Below are positions 18,400 through 25,417 of a DNA stretch of 64,000 nt, in pieces. The first letter of the stretch is position 1, and each line of letters opens with the position of its first letter. The stretch is from an uncultured Collinsella sp. GTDB taxonomy: Bacteria; Actinomycetota; Coriobacteriia; Coriobacteriales; Coriobacteriaceae. A model generated the notes under the pieces. That model saw only the letters and a list, made by a program, of their open reading frames with translations, did not search any database and had not been told where the DNA came from. The translations under genes and the position numbers were made by a program. The DNA is taken from positions 1-64,000 of the forward strand of contig UQHV01000009.1 in NCBI GenBank assembly GCA_900540895.1, given 5' to 3'.

Positions 18400-19518
18400 G
18401 TGCGAAACAACGCATCGCGGGACGAGTATGTGCCGCAGCATAGCAGCAGATATGAGACGAAGGGCACGTCTTCGCGTGGCCTTGCCGACGCTCGCATCCG
18501 CGTGACGAAGATTGCCGCCATTGGGATGTTAACGTTGGCGGTTATTATCCTCGGAATTACCGCCAAAACCTACGCGTCGGAGCGAATGGCACACTCAGAT
18601 GCGTCAACGGTACAGACGCAAAACAAAAAGGGCTCTGAATCTAAAGCCACCGCAAGCCAAACTCTGTCGACAGCGAGTCTCAAGACGAGGCTTTCGAAGG
18701 CGGACTTTAACGATATTCCCTCAGGCGATACCGTGCAGACCTTCTCGCTGGTTGATGACCAGATCCCCGCCCTGGAGGATGAGGGCCTCGCCGCGCTCCA
18801 AGATGCCCTTGATCAGGCCAAGGAATTGGGCGATGTGGGCGTGGTGTTCTACGACCTGTCAAGTGGCAAGGGCGTGACGTATAACGCCGATGTCGAGGTT
18901 TACGGTGCGAGTAGTTATAAGGCGCTCTATGTGCTCTACGTCTGTGAATCCCTGGTCGAGACAGGGCAAGTATCGCTCGATGATACTCTGGGCACCTATG
19001 GCGGCTACAGTATGGGCTGGCTGACGGTTCGCGAACTCATCGAGGCCTCGGTCGTTAATTCGGACAACGATTCGTTTATTGCGTTACGCGCGGCGTTTGA
19101 CCGTGTCGGTTACGAGGATTGGATTGTCGGTCTTGGCATCGATTACGATACCGCACTCGATCCGATGAGTGATTTTCCCACTTATTGCCCGCGCACCTCG
19201 GCCAAGTTGTGGCGCGAGATGGGTGAGTATTTGAGCAGGGGCAGTGAGACCTCCCAGTGGTTATCTGAACTGCTGTCATCAACATCGCGCTCATTTATCC
19301 GTGATGGCATTGCGGACGACCAAGCCTTGGTGCGCAACAAGGCAGGCTGGATTAGCGAGGATGGTTGCTATTCGACATGCGATGCGGGCCTTATCGACAT
19401 CGATGGCCGTACCTATGTCATGAGCGTCATGACATCGATGCCGTGGAGCGACCGCTCGAGCGAGGTTACGGCTGCGATTGCAAAGGCTCTGTTTGATACG
19501 CGAGCTGCACTGGCCTAG
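18400..19518 (+). CDS. Membrane-anchored serine hydrolase of the beta-lactamase/PBP fold
   Basis: This 372-residue protein has a basic N-terminus, one membrane helix (about 36-55), a polar Ser/Thr/Lys linker, then a class A beta-lactamase-like domain. It carries SSYK (Ser171, Lys174), SDN (221-223) and KAG (314-316, in place of KTG). The region where class A enzymes carry the deacylating Glu166 shows no obvious equivalent. A cell-wall role or a sequestering or sensory role is therefore as likely as beta-lactam hydrolysis. The GTG start follows CAGGAG by a short spacer. It appears monocistronic. Confidence 0.82.
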   Translation: MRNNASRDEYVPQHSSRYETKGTSSRGLADARIRVTKIAAIGMLTLAVIILGITAKTYASERMAHSDASTVQTQNKKGSESKATASQTLSTASLKTRLSKADFNDIPSGDTVQTFSLVDDQIPALEDEGLAALQDALDQAKELGDVGVVFYDLSSGKGVTYNADVEVYGASSYKALYVLYVCESLVETGQVSLDDTLGTYGGYSMGWLTVRELIEASVVNSDNDSFIALRAAFDRVGYEDWIVGLGIDYDTALDPMSDFPTYCPRTSAKLWREMGEYLSRGSETSQWLSELLSSTSRSFIRDGIADDQALVRNKAGWISEDGCYSTCDAGLIDIDGRTYVMSVMTSMPWSDRSSEVTAAIAKALFDTRAALA

Positions 19519-19525
19519 CGTGTTC

Positions 19526-19542
19526 GTTTGACGAGGTCAAAC
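19526..19542 (+). promoter_or_regulatory. Small palindrome in promoter region
   Basis: GTTTGACGAGGTCAAAC is a perfect 7-bp inverted repeat with a 3-base centre, 54 bp before the nucleosidase start. It overlaps a possible -35 (TTGACG). It may be an operator; no regulator can be assigned. Confidence 0.4.
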
Positions 19543-19596
19543 AAAATGCTGGTACCATACCGTGGTTGAGAATTTCGTATAGGTTTGGGGAATGGC

Positions 19597-20337
19597 ATGG
19601 CTACCATCGCGATTATCGGCGCACTCGAAAAAGAGATCATGCAGATTAAGGAAGAGCTGAGTAACGTTTGCATGGTACAGGAGGCGGGCTTGAACGTTGT
19701 GACCGGCGGGCTCGATGGTCTGTCGATTGTCGCCACGACGGCGGGCATGGGCACGGTAAACGCTGCCGCCGCAACACAGCACCTCATTAGCAAGTATGCT
19801 CCGCAGGCAGTTGTGCTTTCGGGTATCGCGGGCGGTTTGAACCCCAAGCTCCATATCGACGACGTGGTCATCGGCAAACGCCTGCGCTATCTGGATACCG
19901 ATACCGCGCTTATCGCCGAGTCTGCACCGGGGCTCGAGGAGTTTGGCTCGACGCCTGCGCTGGTCGATATTGCTGCCGATGTGCTTGCTGAGCGTGGCTT
20001 TGTCAACGTTTCGACAAATGCAGCCGCTTCGAACGAGGGAGCCAAACAATTCCTGGTCGGCACGATTGCCACGGGCAACCGCTTTGTGGCGGGCGCCGCC
20101 ATGCGCAACGACGCTATCGAGGCGACGCACGCCGATTGTGTCGGCATGGAGGGCGCGGCAATTGCTCATGTCGCAACTAAAAATGGTGTCGATTGCCTGG
20201 TGCTGCGCGCTATCAGCGATAATTGTGACGAGGCGTACGATGCGATTTGCGACCGCGAGTTCGACCTGTTCGAGTATGCCCGTACCGCGAGTGGCATTAC
20301 GCTCGATATCGTTCGCCGTATCGCTGCTATCTATTAG
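19597..20337 (+). CDS. mtnN: 5'-methylthioadenosine/S-adenosylhomocysteine nucleosidase
   Basis: This 246-residue protein of the PNP/UDP phosphorylase family starts with IAIIGALEKEI (the usual MTAN N-terminus). It has GMGTVNAA, SGIAGG and the catalytic region VGMEGAAIAHVA followed by RAISD (general acid Asp). It cleaves adenine from methylthioadenosine, S-adenosylhomocysteine and 5'-deoxyadenosine; the last is a by-product of radical SAM enzymes such as the nearby PflA. The start at ATG 19597 follows GGGG; a TTG further upstream is less likely. The engB gene follows 37 bp later. Confidence 0.92.
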   Translation: MATIAIIGALEKEIMQIKEELSNVCMVQEAGLNVVTGGLDGLSIVATTAGMGTVNAAAATQHLISKYAPQAVVLSGIAGGLNPKLHIDDVVIGKRLRYLDTDTALIAESAPGLEEFGSTPALVDIAADVLAERGFVNVSTNAAASNEGAKQFLVGTIATGNRFVAGAAMRNDAIEATHADCVGMEGAAIAHVATKNGVDCLVLRAISDNCDEAYDAICDREFDLFEYARTASGITLDIVRRIAAIY

Positions 20338-20374
20338 CGCGTTTTTTGTAAGAACCTACGACCAAGGAGTGTCC

Positions 20375-20965
20375 ATGGCCGATTCCATTAACTACCAGCT
20401 TGCCAAGTTCGTTGCCAGCTATGGCAAGGTTTCGCAGATTCCCGAGTCCACCTGCCCCGAGGTGAGCTTCGTCGGCCGCTCCAACGTGGGCAAGTCGTCG
20501 ATCATGAACAAGCTTTTTGGCCGCAAAAATCTCGTCAAGGTTTCGAGCACGCCGGGAAAGACGAGCAACATCAACTTCTTCGAGGCCGACGACGTGCACT
20601 TCGTCGACCTGCCGGGTTATGGTTTCGCCCGTCGTTCCAAGGCCGAGCGCGACCGTTGGGCAGAACTTATCGGCGACTTCTTCGACTCGGAGCGCAGCTT
20701 TAACCTGGTCGTGTCGCTGGTGGATATTCGTCACGACCCGAGCAAGCTCGACCATGACATGATCGACTACCTGCAGGGCAACGAGTTCAACTTTATCGTC
20801 TGCCTTACCAAGGCCGACAAGCTCAGCCGCACCCAGCAGGCCCGCCAGGCAGCAGCCATCAAAAAACAGCTCAACGTCCCGGCCGAAAACGTGATCATCA
20901 CAAGCTCCCAGACCGGTACCGGCATCGACGAACTCAAAAAGCGCATCGCCGAGGCCTGCCTCTAG
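20375..20965 (+). CDS. engB: Ribosome biogenesis GTPase EngB/YsxC
   Basis: This 196-residue TRAFAC GTPase has G1 GRSNVGKSS, G2 within STPGKT, G3 DLPGYG and G4 TKADK. The family helps assemble the large ribosomal subunit and is usually essential. ATG 20375 follows AAGGAG and the gene is spaced closely after mtnN, so the two may share a transcript. It ends just before an 18-bp inverted repeat followed by TTTTT, which could act as terminator as well as operator for the next gene pair. Confidence 0.95.
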   Translation: MADSINYQLAKFVASYGKVSQIPESTCPEVSFVGRSNVGKSSIMNKLFGRKNLVKVSSTPGKTSNINFFEADDVHFVDLPGYGFARRSKAERDRWAELIGDFFDSERSFNLVVSLVDIRHDPSKLDHDMIDYLQGNEFNFIVCLTKADKLSRTQQARQAAAIKKQLNVPAENVIITSSQTGTGIDELKKRIAEACL

Positions 20966-21001
20966 TAAGGGCTCTTGGCAGGCAATAGTTTGCATCTATC
21001 T

Positions 21002-21048
21002 ATATCACCCCAGTGATAGTTATTGGTACACTATCACTGGGGTGATAT
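21002..21048 (+). promoter_or_regulatory. 18-bp perfect inverted repeat before DUF3990/XRE pair
   Basis: ATATCACCCCAGTGATAG (21002-21019) and its exact complement (21031-21048) are separated by 11 bases and followed by TTTTTG. Read forward it can terminate engB. Its position 18 bp before the DUF3990-like gene also suits an operator bound by the downstream XRE protein. Confidence 0.65.
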
Positions 21049-21066
21049 TTTTGTTTGGAGGTCGAT

Positions 21067-21750
21067 ATGGAGCTTTGGCACGGGTCGGAGGTTGTTGTCG
21101 AGCATCCGTCGTTGGATAAATGCAGACAATTCAATGACTATGGGTGTGGGTTTTATTGCACGCCACATGAGGAAATGGCAATGGAGTGGGCATGTCGGAC
21201 TGAGTCTGATGGCATTGCAAATCGATATGAGCTCGATATGGATGGTCTCGCAGTCTTGGATTTGGAGTCCGGGGAGTTTTCAATTCTCAATTGGCTTGCG
21301 ATTTTGGCTAACAATAGGGAGTTCAATGTTTCGACACCGCTGGCGCGCGAAGGACTTCGCTATCTGCTGGATAACTGCCTGATTGATATTTCTCCCTATG
21401 ACGTAATTCGAGGTTATCGCGCCGACGACTCCTATTTTTCGTTTGCAAGACAGTTTGTCAGCGGCATGATCTCGCTCAGGCAGCTGCAACGTATCATGCG
21501 CTTGGGTGATTTGGGTATCCAATATGCTCTTATGAGCGAGTGCGCATTTTCGGCGATAAGATTCTGCGATTGGAAGCAGGCTTTGGGGTCTGAGTTTTAT
21601 CCCAAGCGTTTTGAGCGAGAGCAGAATGCTCGACGCAAATACTTGGATACGGTTAACGGGTTCGATTCCGAAGGTATCGACATTAGGGATTTAATGGCAG
21701 GGAGGGTTGATTTAAATGATCCAAGAGTTAACGGATTGTGGGCCGAGTAG
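21067..21750 (+). CDS. DUF3990-like (ADP-ribosyltransferase-fold) candidate toxin
   Basis: This 227-residue protein has an N-terminus (ELWHGSEVVVEHPSL, then DYGCGFYCTPHEEMAMEWAC at about 24-43) that resembles DUF3990, a family with the HGS...GxGFYxT...A..WA pattern of ADP-ribosyltransferase-like folds. The rest is unrecognised. Its last 35 bases overlap the next gene, which carries an XRE DNA-binding domain. The pair therefore looks like a toxin-antitoxin-type operon under an inverted-repeat operator. Base composition is lower in GC than the neighbours, fitting acquisition. GGAGG precedes ATG 21067. Toxicity and enzymatic activity are inferred. Confidence 0.65.
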   Translation: MELWHGSEVVVEHPSLDKCRQFNDYGCGFYCTPHEEMAMEWACRTESDGIANRYELDMDGLAVLDLESGEFSILNWLAILANNREFNVSTPLAREGLRYLLDNCLIDISPYDVIRGYRADDSYFSFARQFVSGMISLRQLQRIMRLGDLGIQYALMSECAFSAIRFCDWKQALGSEFYPKRFEREQNARRKYLDTVNGFDSEGIDIRDLMAGRVDLNDPRVNGLWAE

Positions 21751-22414
21751 GACATATCCCGTCTACTACCTTGAGGATGCAATGAACAACCTTGGCGACT
21801 GCTTTGACTATGCCGTGAACGACTATGGAGCGGAAGGGTCCGAGGTCGCTGAGCTCTTTTGCCTGAGCGGTGTAGCTCGCGAGTTCGAACGCGGCAACGC
21901 ATGGGTCGTATCGGGAAAATCAGGTGTTGAGCTGTTCGCACTTATCGCCGAAAGGTCGAGATATCAAAGCGGGTCTATACCGGACCGCACCTATCGTTTT
22001 GAGAAGACGCCGGAGTATTGGACAGGCTGGATATTGGCATATCTGCAATGGCGTCTGGGCGAGTCTTTCGAAGACCTGCTGCATGTCGTTCCGTTCGATG
22101 CGCTGTGCAATATGTATTACCCCTGGCACGAAGCCTCAGAGGAGCGTGTGGCGCGTCTTGTTTGCGATATAGCGAAGAAAACACCTCGTCAAACCAAACT
22201 GGCGCTAGCAAGGAAGAGGCTTAAGAAAACCCAGCAAGACCTGGCATACGAATCGGGCGTATCACTCCGCTCAATCCAAATGTACGAACAGCGCCAGAGA
22301 AACATCAATGAAGCCTCAGTAACAACCGTAAGAGCTATAGCAAAAGCCCTCCACTGCAATATCGAAGACCTCCTAGAACCAGTTTTCGAATACAAAGAAA
22401 CCAGCGCCGCCTAA
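21716..22414 (+). CDS. XRE-family protein with N-terminal helper domain, candidate antitoxin
   Basis: This 232-residue protein has a C-terminal XRE helix-turn-helix (about 162-220; KKTQQDLAYESGVSLRSIQM is clear). The N-terminal ~80 residues (DYAVNDYGAEGSEVAELF, then SGVAREFERGNAWVVSGKSG) look like the short helical DUF3791-type proteins often encoded next to DUF3990 genes. It would then be a natural fusion of binding partner and repressor. It overlaps the DUF3990-like gene by 35 bases with AGGGAGGG upstream of ATG 21716, ensuring coupled expression. It probably binds the inverted repeat at 21.0 kb. Confidence 0.7.
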   Translation: MIQELTDCGPSRTYPVYYLEDAMNNLGDCFDYAVNDYGAEGSEVAELFCLSGVAREFERGNAWVVSGKSGVELFALIAERSRYQSGSIPDRTYRFEKTPEYWTGWILAYLQWRLGESFEDLLHVVPFDALCNMYYPWHEASEERVARLVCDIAKKTPRQTKLALARKRLKKTQQDLAYESGVSLRSIQMYEQRQRNINEASVTTVRAIAKALHCNIEDLLEPVFEYKETSAA

Positions 22415-22434
22415 AGGGGATTTTGGCCACTGAT

Positions 22435-22470
22435 TGCTCAACTTGTGGTTCACCAAGGGCAATTTGAGCA
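22435..22470 (+). terminator. Stem-loop after XRE gene
   Basis: TGCTCAA (22435-22441) pairs with TTGAGCA (22464-22470), extended by TTG/CAA. No T-run follows, so its role is uncertain. Confidence 0.4.
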
Positions 22471-22536
22471 GCGAAGCCGGCTGCTCGTTGGGGCGTGCAG
22501 GCCTTGTTGATATTTAAATCCGCTTTCATATTGAAA

Positions 22537-22574
22537 TGCCCCGCCAAGCTAAAGTGCTCGGCGGGGCAATTTTC
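22537..22574 (+). terminator. Intrinsic terminator
   Basis: TGCCCCGCC (22537-22545) pairs with GGCGGGGCA (22560-22568), followed by ATTTTCG. It lies between the convergent XRE gene and the Cys-rich membrane protein gene. Confidence 0.75.
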
Positions 22575-22650
22575 GATTAACGATGCTGCCAGGGGTTGAG
22601 TTTTAATATGTCGCGAGTAAGAGGCGTCTGAATTTAGTAATCGAAGGAAA

Positions 22651-23664
22651 TTATTCAATTCGAGCGCTTAGCCAGTACTCTCCATTCGAAGCTACGATTG
22701 CGTACGTAATTCCATTTTTGACAGTTGGCGTATCTACGCAGGCAGCACCAACTTCCTTGGCGTCTGAAAACGAAAGTGTTGGATCGATTGCTTGTATAGT
22801 TGCCAATGCTGTCGCCGCGGCATAGTCGGAGTTCTCGAAGTACATGACTATGTTTTTGAAGCAGTTTTCGGATCCAAGATAGCTGAGTAGCACCGGGTTA
22901 CTCGAGTCCGAAAAGAAGCCTCCAATACCGGCAATCTTTGAACCGTTTTTGATCTGAAGTTCGAGCCCCATGCCGCTATCGTCTAGTTCGTAATCCGCAT
23001 TCATGCTGCTGCAATTGGGGATATTGGAGAATTCCTCGTTAAGTCGATCAATAAAGCCTTCAGGTGAAATTGAAAACTTTCCGTCGCCAAGAAAAGATGT
23101 GATTTCCTTCTCGTTGCGGGTGTCAACGACCTCTCCGCATCTCTCGCATTCTCGTATTTCCTTCGAAGTGGCATCTACGTAGTCGACTTCTTTGGTCCAC
23201 GAGCCCGGTTGGTGTCCGAGTGGCTCCCCTTTCGTTTTGCCGCAACGCTGGCAGGTCTTCGGTGTCGTACAAGTTGCTTCTTCCCATTCGTGCCCGAGAG
23301 GTTCTCCCTCGGTTTTGCCGCAACTTTTGCATACACGAGGGCTAGTGCAGGTTGCATTGGCCCATAGTTTGTGGCTACAAAACAATTGAGGAAACAGCAT
23401 GGGCAAACTGAAGATGATGACAACTGCCACGGCAGCTGCGATTGCCGCTCTTTTTTTATTGCCTAATTTATGAATGGCCCGCGTTAGAAGTGAGTCGTTT
23501 TCTTCATTTTTGCGTGCGCCGTCATCTTCGTTTGATGGCGGAATTTCAGAGGAGGGGGTGTCGCTAGCGCCATCAGAAAACTGCTCGGCTTTGAAATCTG
23601 GTTTCCGCTCGTCGGACTCGCTGAGCGCCTTTTCCTCGTCGGGCTCCTTCATCTCGTCATTCAT
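22651..23664 (-). CDS. Membrane protein with tandem Cys-rich (zinc-ribbon-like) repeats
   Basis: This 337-residue protein has an acidic, polar N-terminal ~65 residues, presumably cytoplasmic, and one membrane helix (about 73-92). Two tandem repeats of the form ATCTxPxxCxxCGKTxGEPLGH then follow (about 100-150) with a further CERC pair, and a ~150-residue C-terminal domain of unknown function. The repeats resemble cysteine-rich modules common in surface proteins of gut Firmicutes and Actinobacteria and probably bind zinc or are disulfide-linked. It is divergent from a small XRE regulator across a perfect palindrome, so it may be its target. Function unknown. Confidence 0.72.
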   Translation of the reverse strand: MNDEMKEPDEEKALSESDERKPDFKAEQFSDGASDTPSSEIPPSNEDDGARKNEENDSLLTRAIHKLGNKKRAAIAAAVAVVIIFSLPMLFPQLFCSHKLWANATCTSPRVCKSCGKTEGEPLGHEWEEATCTTPKTCQRCGKTKGEPLGHQPGSWTKEVDYVDATSKEIRECERCGEVVDTRNEKEITSFLGDGKFSISPEGFIDRLNEEFSNIPNCSSMNADYELDDSGMGLELQIKNGSKIAGIGGFFSDSSNPVLLSYLGSENCFKNIVMYFENSDYAAATALATIQAIDPTLSFSDAKEVGAACVDTPTVKNGITYAIVASNGEYWLSARIE

Positions 23665-23737
23665 GTTTATCGAGGCTCCTTCCTAGCTATGAATCTGCGA
23701 TGGGCATTTTTGATAAGCGGAATGGCTGGTGACATAA

Positions 23738-23760
23738 ATATATCCCAGTTTGGGATATAT
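23738..23760. promoter_or_regulatory. Perfect 10-bp palindromic operator
   Basis: ATATATCCCA (23738-23747) and TGGGATATAT (23751-23760) flank a 3-base centre. It lies between divergent genes, four bases before the XRE gene's ATG, a position suiting repression of the regulator and perhaps of the membrane protein gene. Confidence 0.65.
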
Positions 23761-23764
23761 CAAA

Positions 23765-24028
23765 ATGGAATATAGCGTAAACGGCATGAACGTTGATGCT
23801 AACAGGACATGCGGAAAATGCCTTTCCCAGATTCGTCGGGAGCAAGGTATCACTCAGGTTGAACTCGCAAAGAAACTGGGGGTACCTCAATCGTTCATCT
23901 CAAAGGTCGAGACCGGGGAACGCAGCCTTAGGGTTTATGAGCAGTTTGTCTATGCGGATGCACTCGGAATTACTGCTGAGACGCTAGTACGTAAACTAGG
24001 GGCTGTTTTGAGTAGCGAAGATAATTAG
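23765..24028 (+). CDS. Small XRE-family regulator
   Basis: This 87-residue protein consists mainly of one Cro/CI-type helix-turn-helix (LSQIRREQGITQVELAKKLG, then PQSFISKVETGERSLRVYEQ). It is divergent from the Cys-rich membrane protein and has a palindrome at its own start, so autoregulation is likely. No clear ribosome-binding site precedes ATG 23765 or the alternative ATG 23786; the message might be nearly leaderless. GC content is lower than in flanking housekeeping genes. The ~150 bp after it holds no gene, only the start of a palindromic element. Confidence 0.8.
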   Translation: MEYSVNGMNVDANRTCGKCLSQIRREQGITQVELAKKLGVPQSFISKVETGERSLRVYEQFVYADALGITAETLVRKLGAVLSSEDN

Positions 24029-24187
24029 ATGACGTCACGCATCGATCATCAATTAGAAATTAAAACAGAGCTATAGGGCGAATGAGATGCTGGGAAGTGC
24101 GCCTTTATCAAATAGAAGCCAAAAAATCAGCCCGGCGACTTTCCAGAGCGTAGGTTCCTGTAGCCGCCGCCAGCGACGTTAACGTAG

Positions 24188-24310
24188 GGGAGGCCAGGGG
24201 CTTTGCCCCCAAATCTTTCCGCAGGACGGCAGGACCCCCGCCGCACGAAGTGCGCAGCGGGGGTCCTGCCATGTCCGAGGACGATTTGGGGGCAAAGCCC
24301 CTGGCCTCCT
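24188..24310 (-). repeat. Nested palindromic element, copy B (family I)
   Basis: The outer stem is 24188-24214 with 24284-24310. Left internal motif is TTCCGCAGGACG and right CATGTCCGAGGACG. A 13-bp inner stem (24229-24241 with 24257-24269) carries the apical CGCACGAAGTGCG. Read on the minus strand it has the same order as copy A. It sits directly after thrB. Confidence 0.85.
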
Positions 24311-24332
24311 CGGCGGGTATACGGGGTGGCGA

Positions 24333-25214
24333 CTACAGGTATTCGATCTGGGCGCCTTCCGTGTCGCACGTCAGAATGTGCGTCTCACACTTGGGGAACT
24401 GCTCGCGCAGCTTGACCTGCAGGAATTTTGCCACGATGGTGTCGTCGGTCACAGCCATAAGGGTCGAGCCCGAACCGCTGATCCAGATGGTCTTGGCACC
24501 GCCGTTAAGGCAGGTGTCGCGCACAGCGTTGTAGTCGGGAATCAGGCGGCGACGATAGGGCTCCTGAATGCGGTCGTCATTAGCGGCGGCAATCAGGTCC
24601 AGGTCACCAGTCTCCAAGCCGCGCGTCATGCCGGCGATGCGGCCCATCTGCCACACGGCGGTGGAGAGTGGAATCTCCTGCGGCACAACCTTGCGCGCCT
24701 CGCTCGTATGTACCTCGTAAGGTGGAATCACGGTAATAAAACGCAGGCGATCGCTCACCTCGTAGCGCAGGCACTGGGGGAGCGAATCGGTCGGCGTAAA
24801 GGAACAGACGGCGCCGCCCAGGATAGCGGGGGCGACGTTATCGGGGTGGCCCTCGACCTCGGTGGCAATGCGGACGAGCTCAGCGCGGTCGACGGTGTGG
24901 CCCGTCAACGCGGCGGCGGCCATAATGCCGGCGACGACGCAGGTGGAGCTGGAGCCCAGGCCACGGGCGACGGGAACGTCAGTCTGAATGTCGATGGCAA
25001 CGGGGAAGGCCGGCTCGCCCCATGCGGCCAGTGCATCCACAAAGCTCACGTAGACTAGGTTGTTCTCGTTTTGGAACTCTTCGGGGCATCCGGTGATGGT
25101 GAGTTTGTCGGCGCGCTCAAAGGTAAAGTGCGAGTAGAGGCTGACGGCCATGCCGAGGGTGTCGTAGCCGATGCCTAAGTTTGCGCTCGTGGCTGGGACA
25201 GTGATCTTGATCAT
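24333..25214 (-). CDS. thrB: Homoserine kinase
   Basis: This 293-residue GHMP kinase starts with the diagnostic KITVPATSANLGIGYDTLGMA and has the ATP-binding loop PVARGLGSSST (about 83-93). It has the C-terminal GHMP motif WISGSGSTLMA. It phosphorylates homoserine for the threonine synthase encoded just upstream. Same-strand order thrC then thrB is common, but a terminator-like hairpin and a palindromic element separate them here, so thrB may have its own promoter. GGAGG precedes the ATG (ACTCACATG). Confidence 0.94.
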   Translation of the reverse strand: MIKITVPATSANLGIGYDTLGMAVSLYSHFTFERADKLTITGCPEEFQNENNLVYVSFVDALAAWGEPAFPVAIDIQTDVPVARGLGSSSTCVVAGIMAAAALTGHTVDRAELVRIATEVEGHPDNVAPAILGGAVCSFTPTDSLPQCLRYEVSDRLRFITVIPPYEVHTSEARKVVPQEIPLSTAVWQMGRIAGMTRGLETGDLDLIAAANDDRIQEPYRRRLIPDYNAVRDTCLNGGAKTIWISGSGSTLMAVTDDTIVAKFLQVKLREQFPKCETHILTCDTEGAQIEYL

Positions 25215-25227
25215 GTGAGTCCTCCTG

Positions 25228-25339
25228 GCGTGCCTGGCTGTTTAGTTCGCTGCTCGGGCAGTCCTGCGCAAGACGGAAAGCACATTAAGTGCTTTCCTTT
25301 GCGTGCGGAACTCGCGACGAACTAAACAGCCAGGCACGC
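25228..25339 (+). repeat. Nested palindromic element, copy E (divergent family I)
   Basis: A 22-bp perfect outer stem (25228-25249 with 25318-25339) encloses CTGCTC on the left and TGCGGAA (25304-25310) on the right. The inner stem is CGCAA plus GGAAAGCAC, paired with GTGCTTTCC plus TTGCG. The right motif matches the other copies exactly. The left motif and stems diverge. Confidence 0.7.
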
Positions 25340-25385
25340 TGTGCGCGTTCGTCATCATCCCGGGGGTTATCTGATGAAAGAAGGT

Positions 25386-25405
25386 GCGCCGGCTTTCGCC
25401 GGCGC
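25386..25405 (-). terminator. Terminator-like hairpin after thrC
   Basis: GCGCCGGC (25386-25393) pairs with GCCGGCGC (25398-25405) around TTTC. On the minus strand it follows the thrC stop by about 12 bases and leads into CACCTTCTTTC. Confidence 0.65.
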
Positions 25406-25417
25406 TTAATAAGGGAT

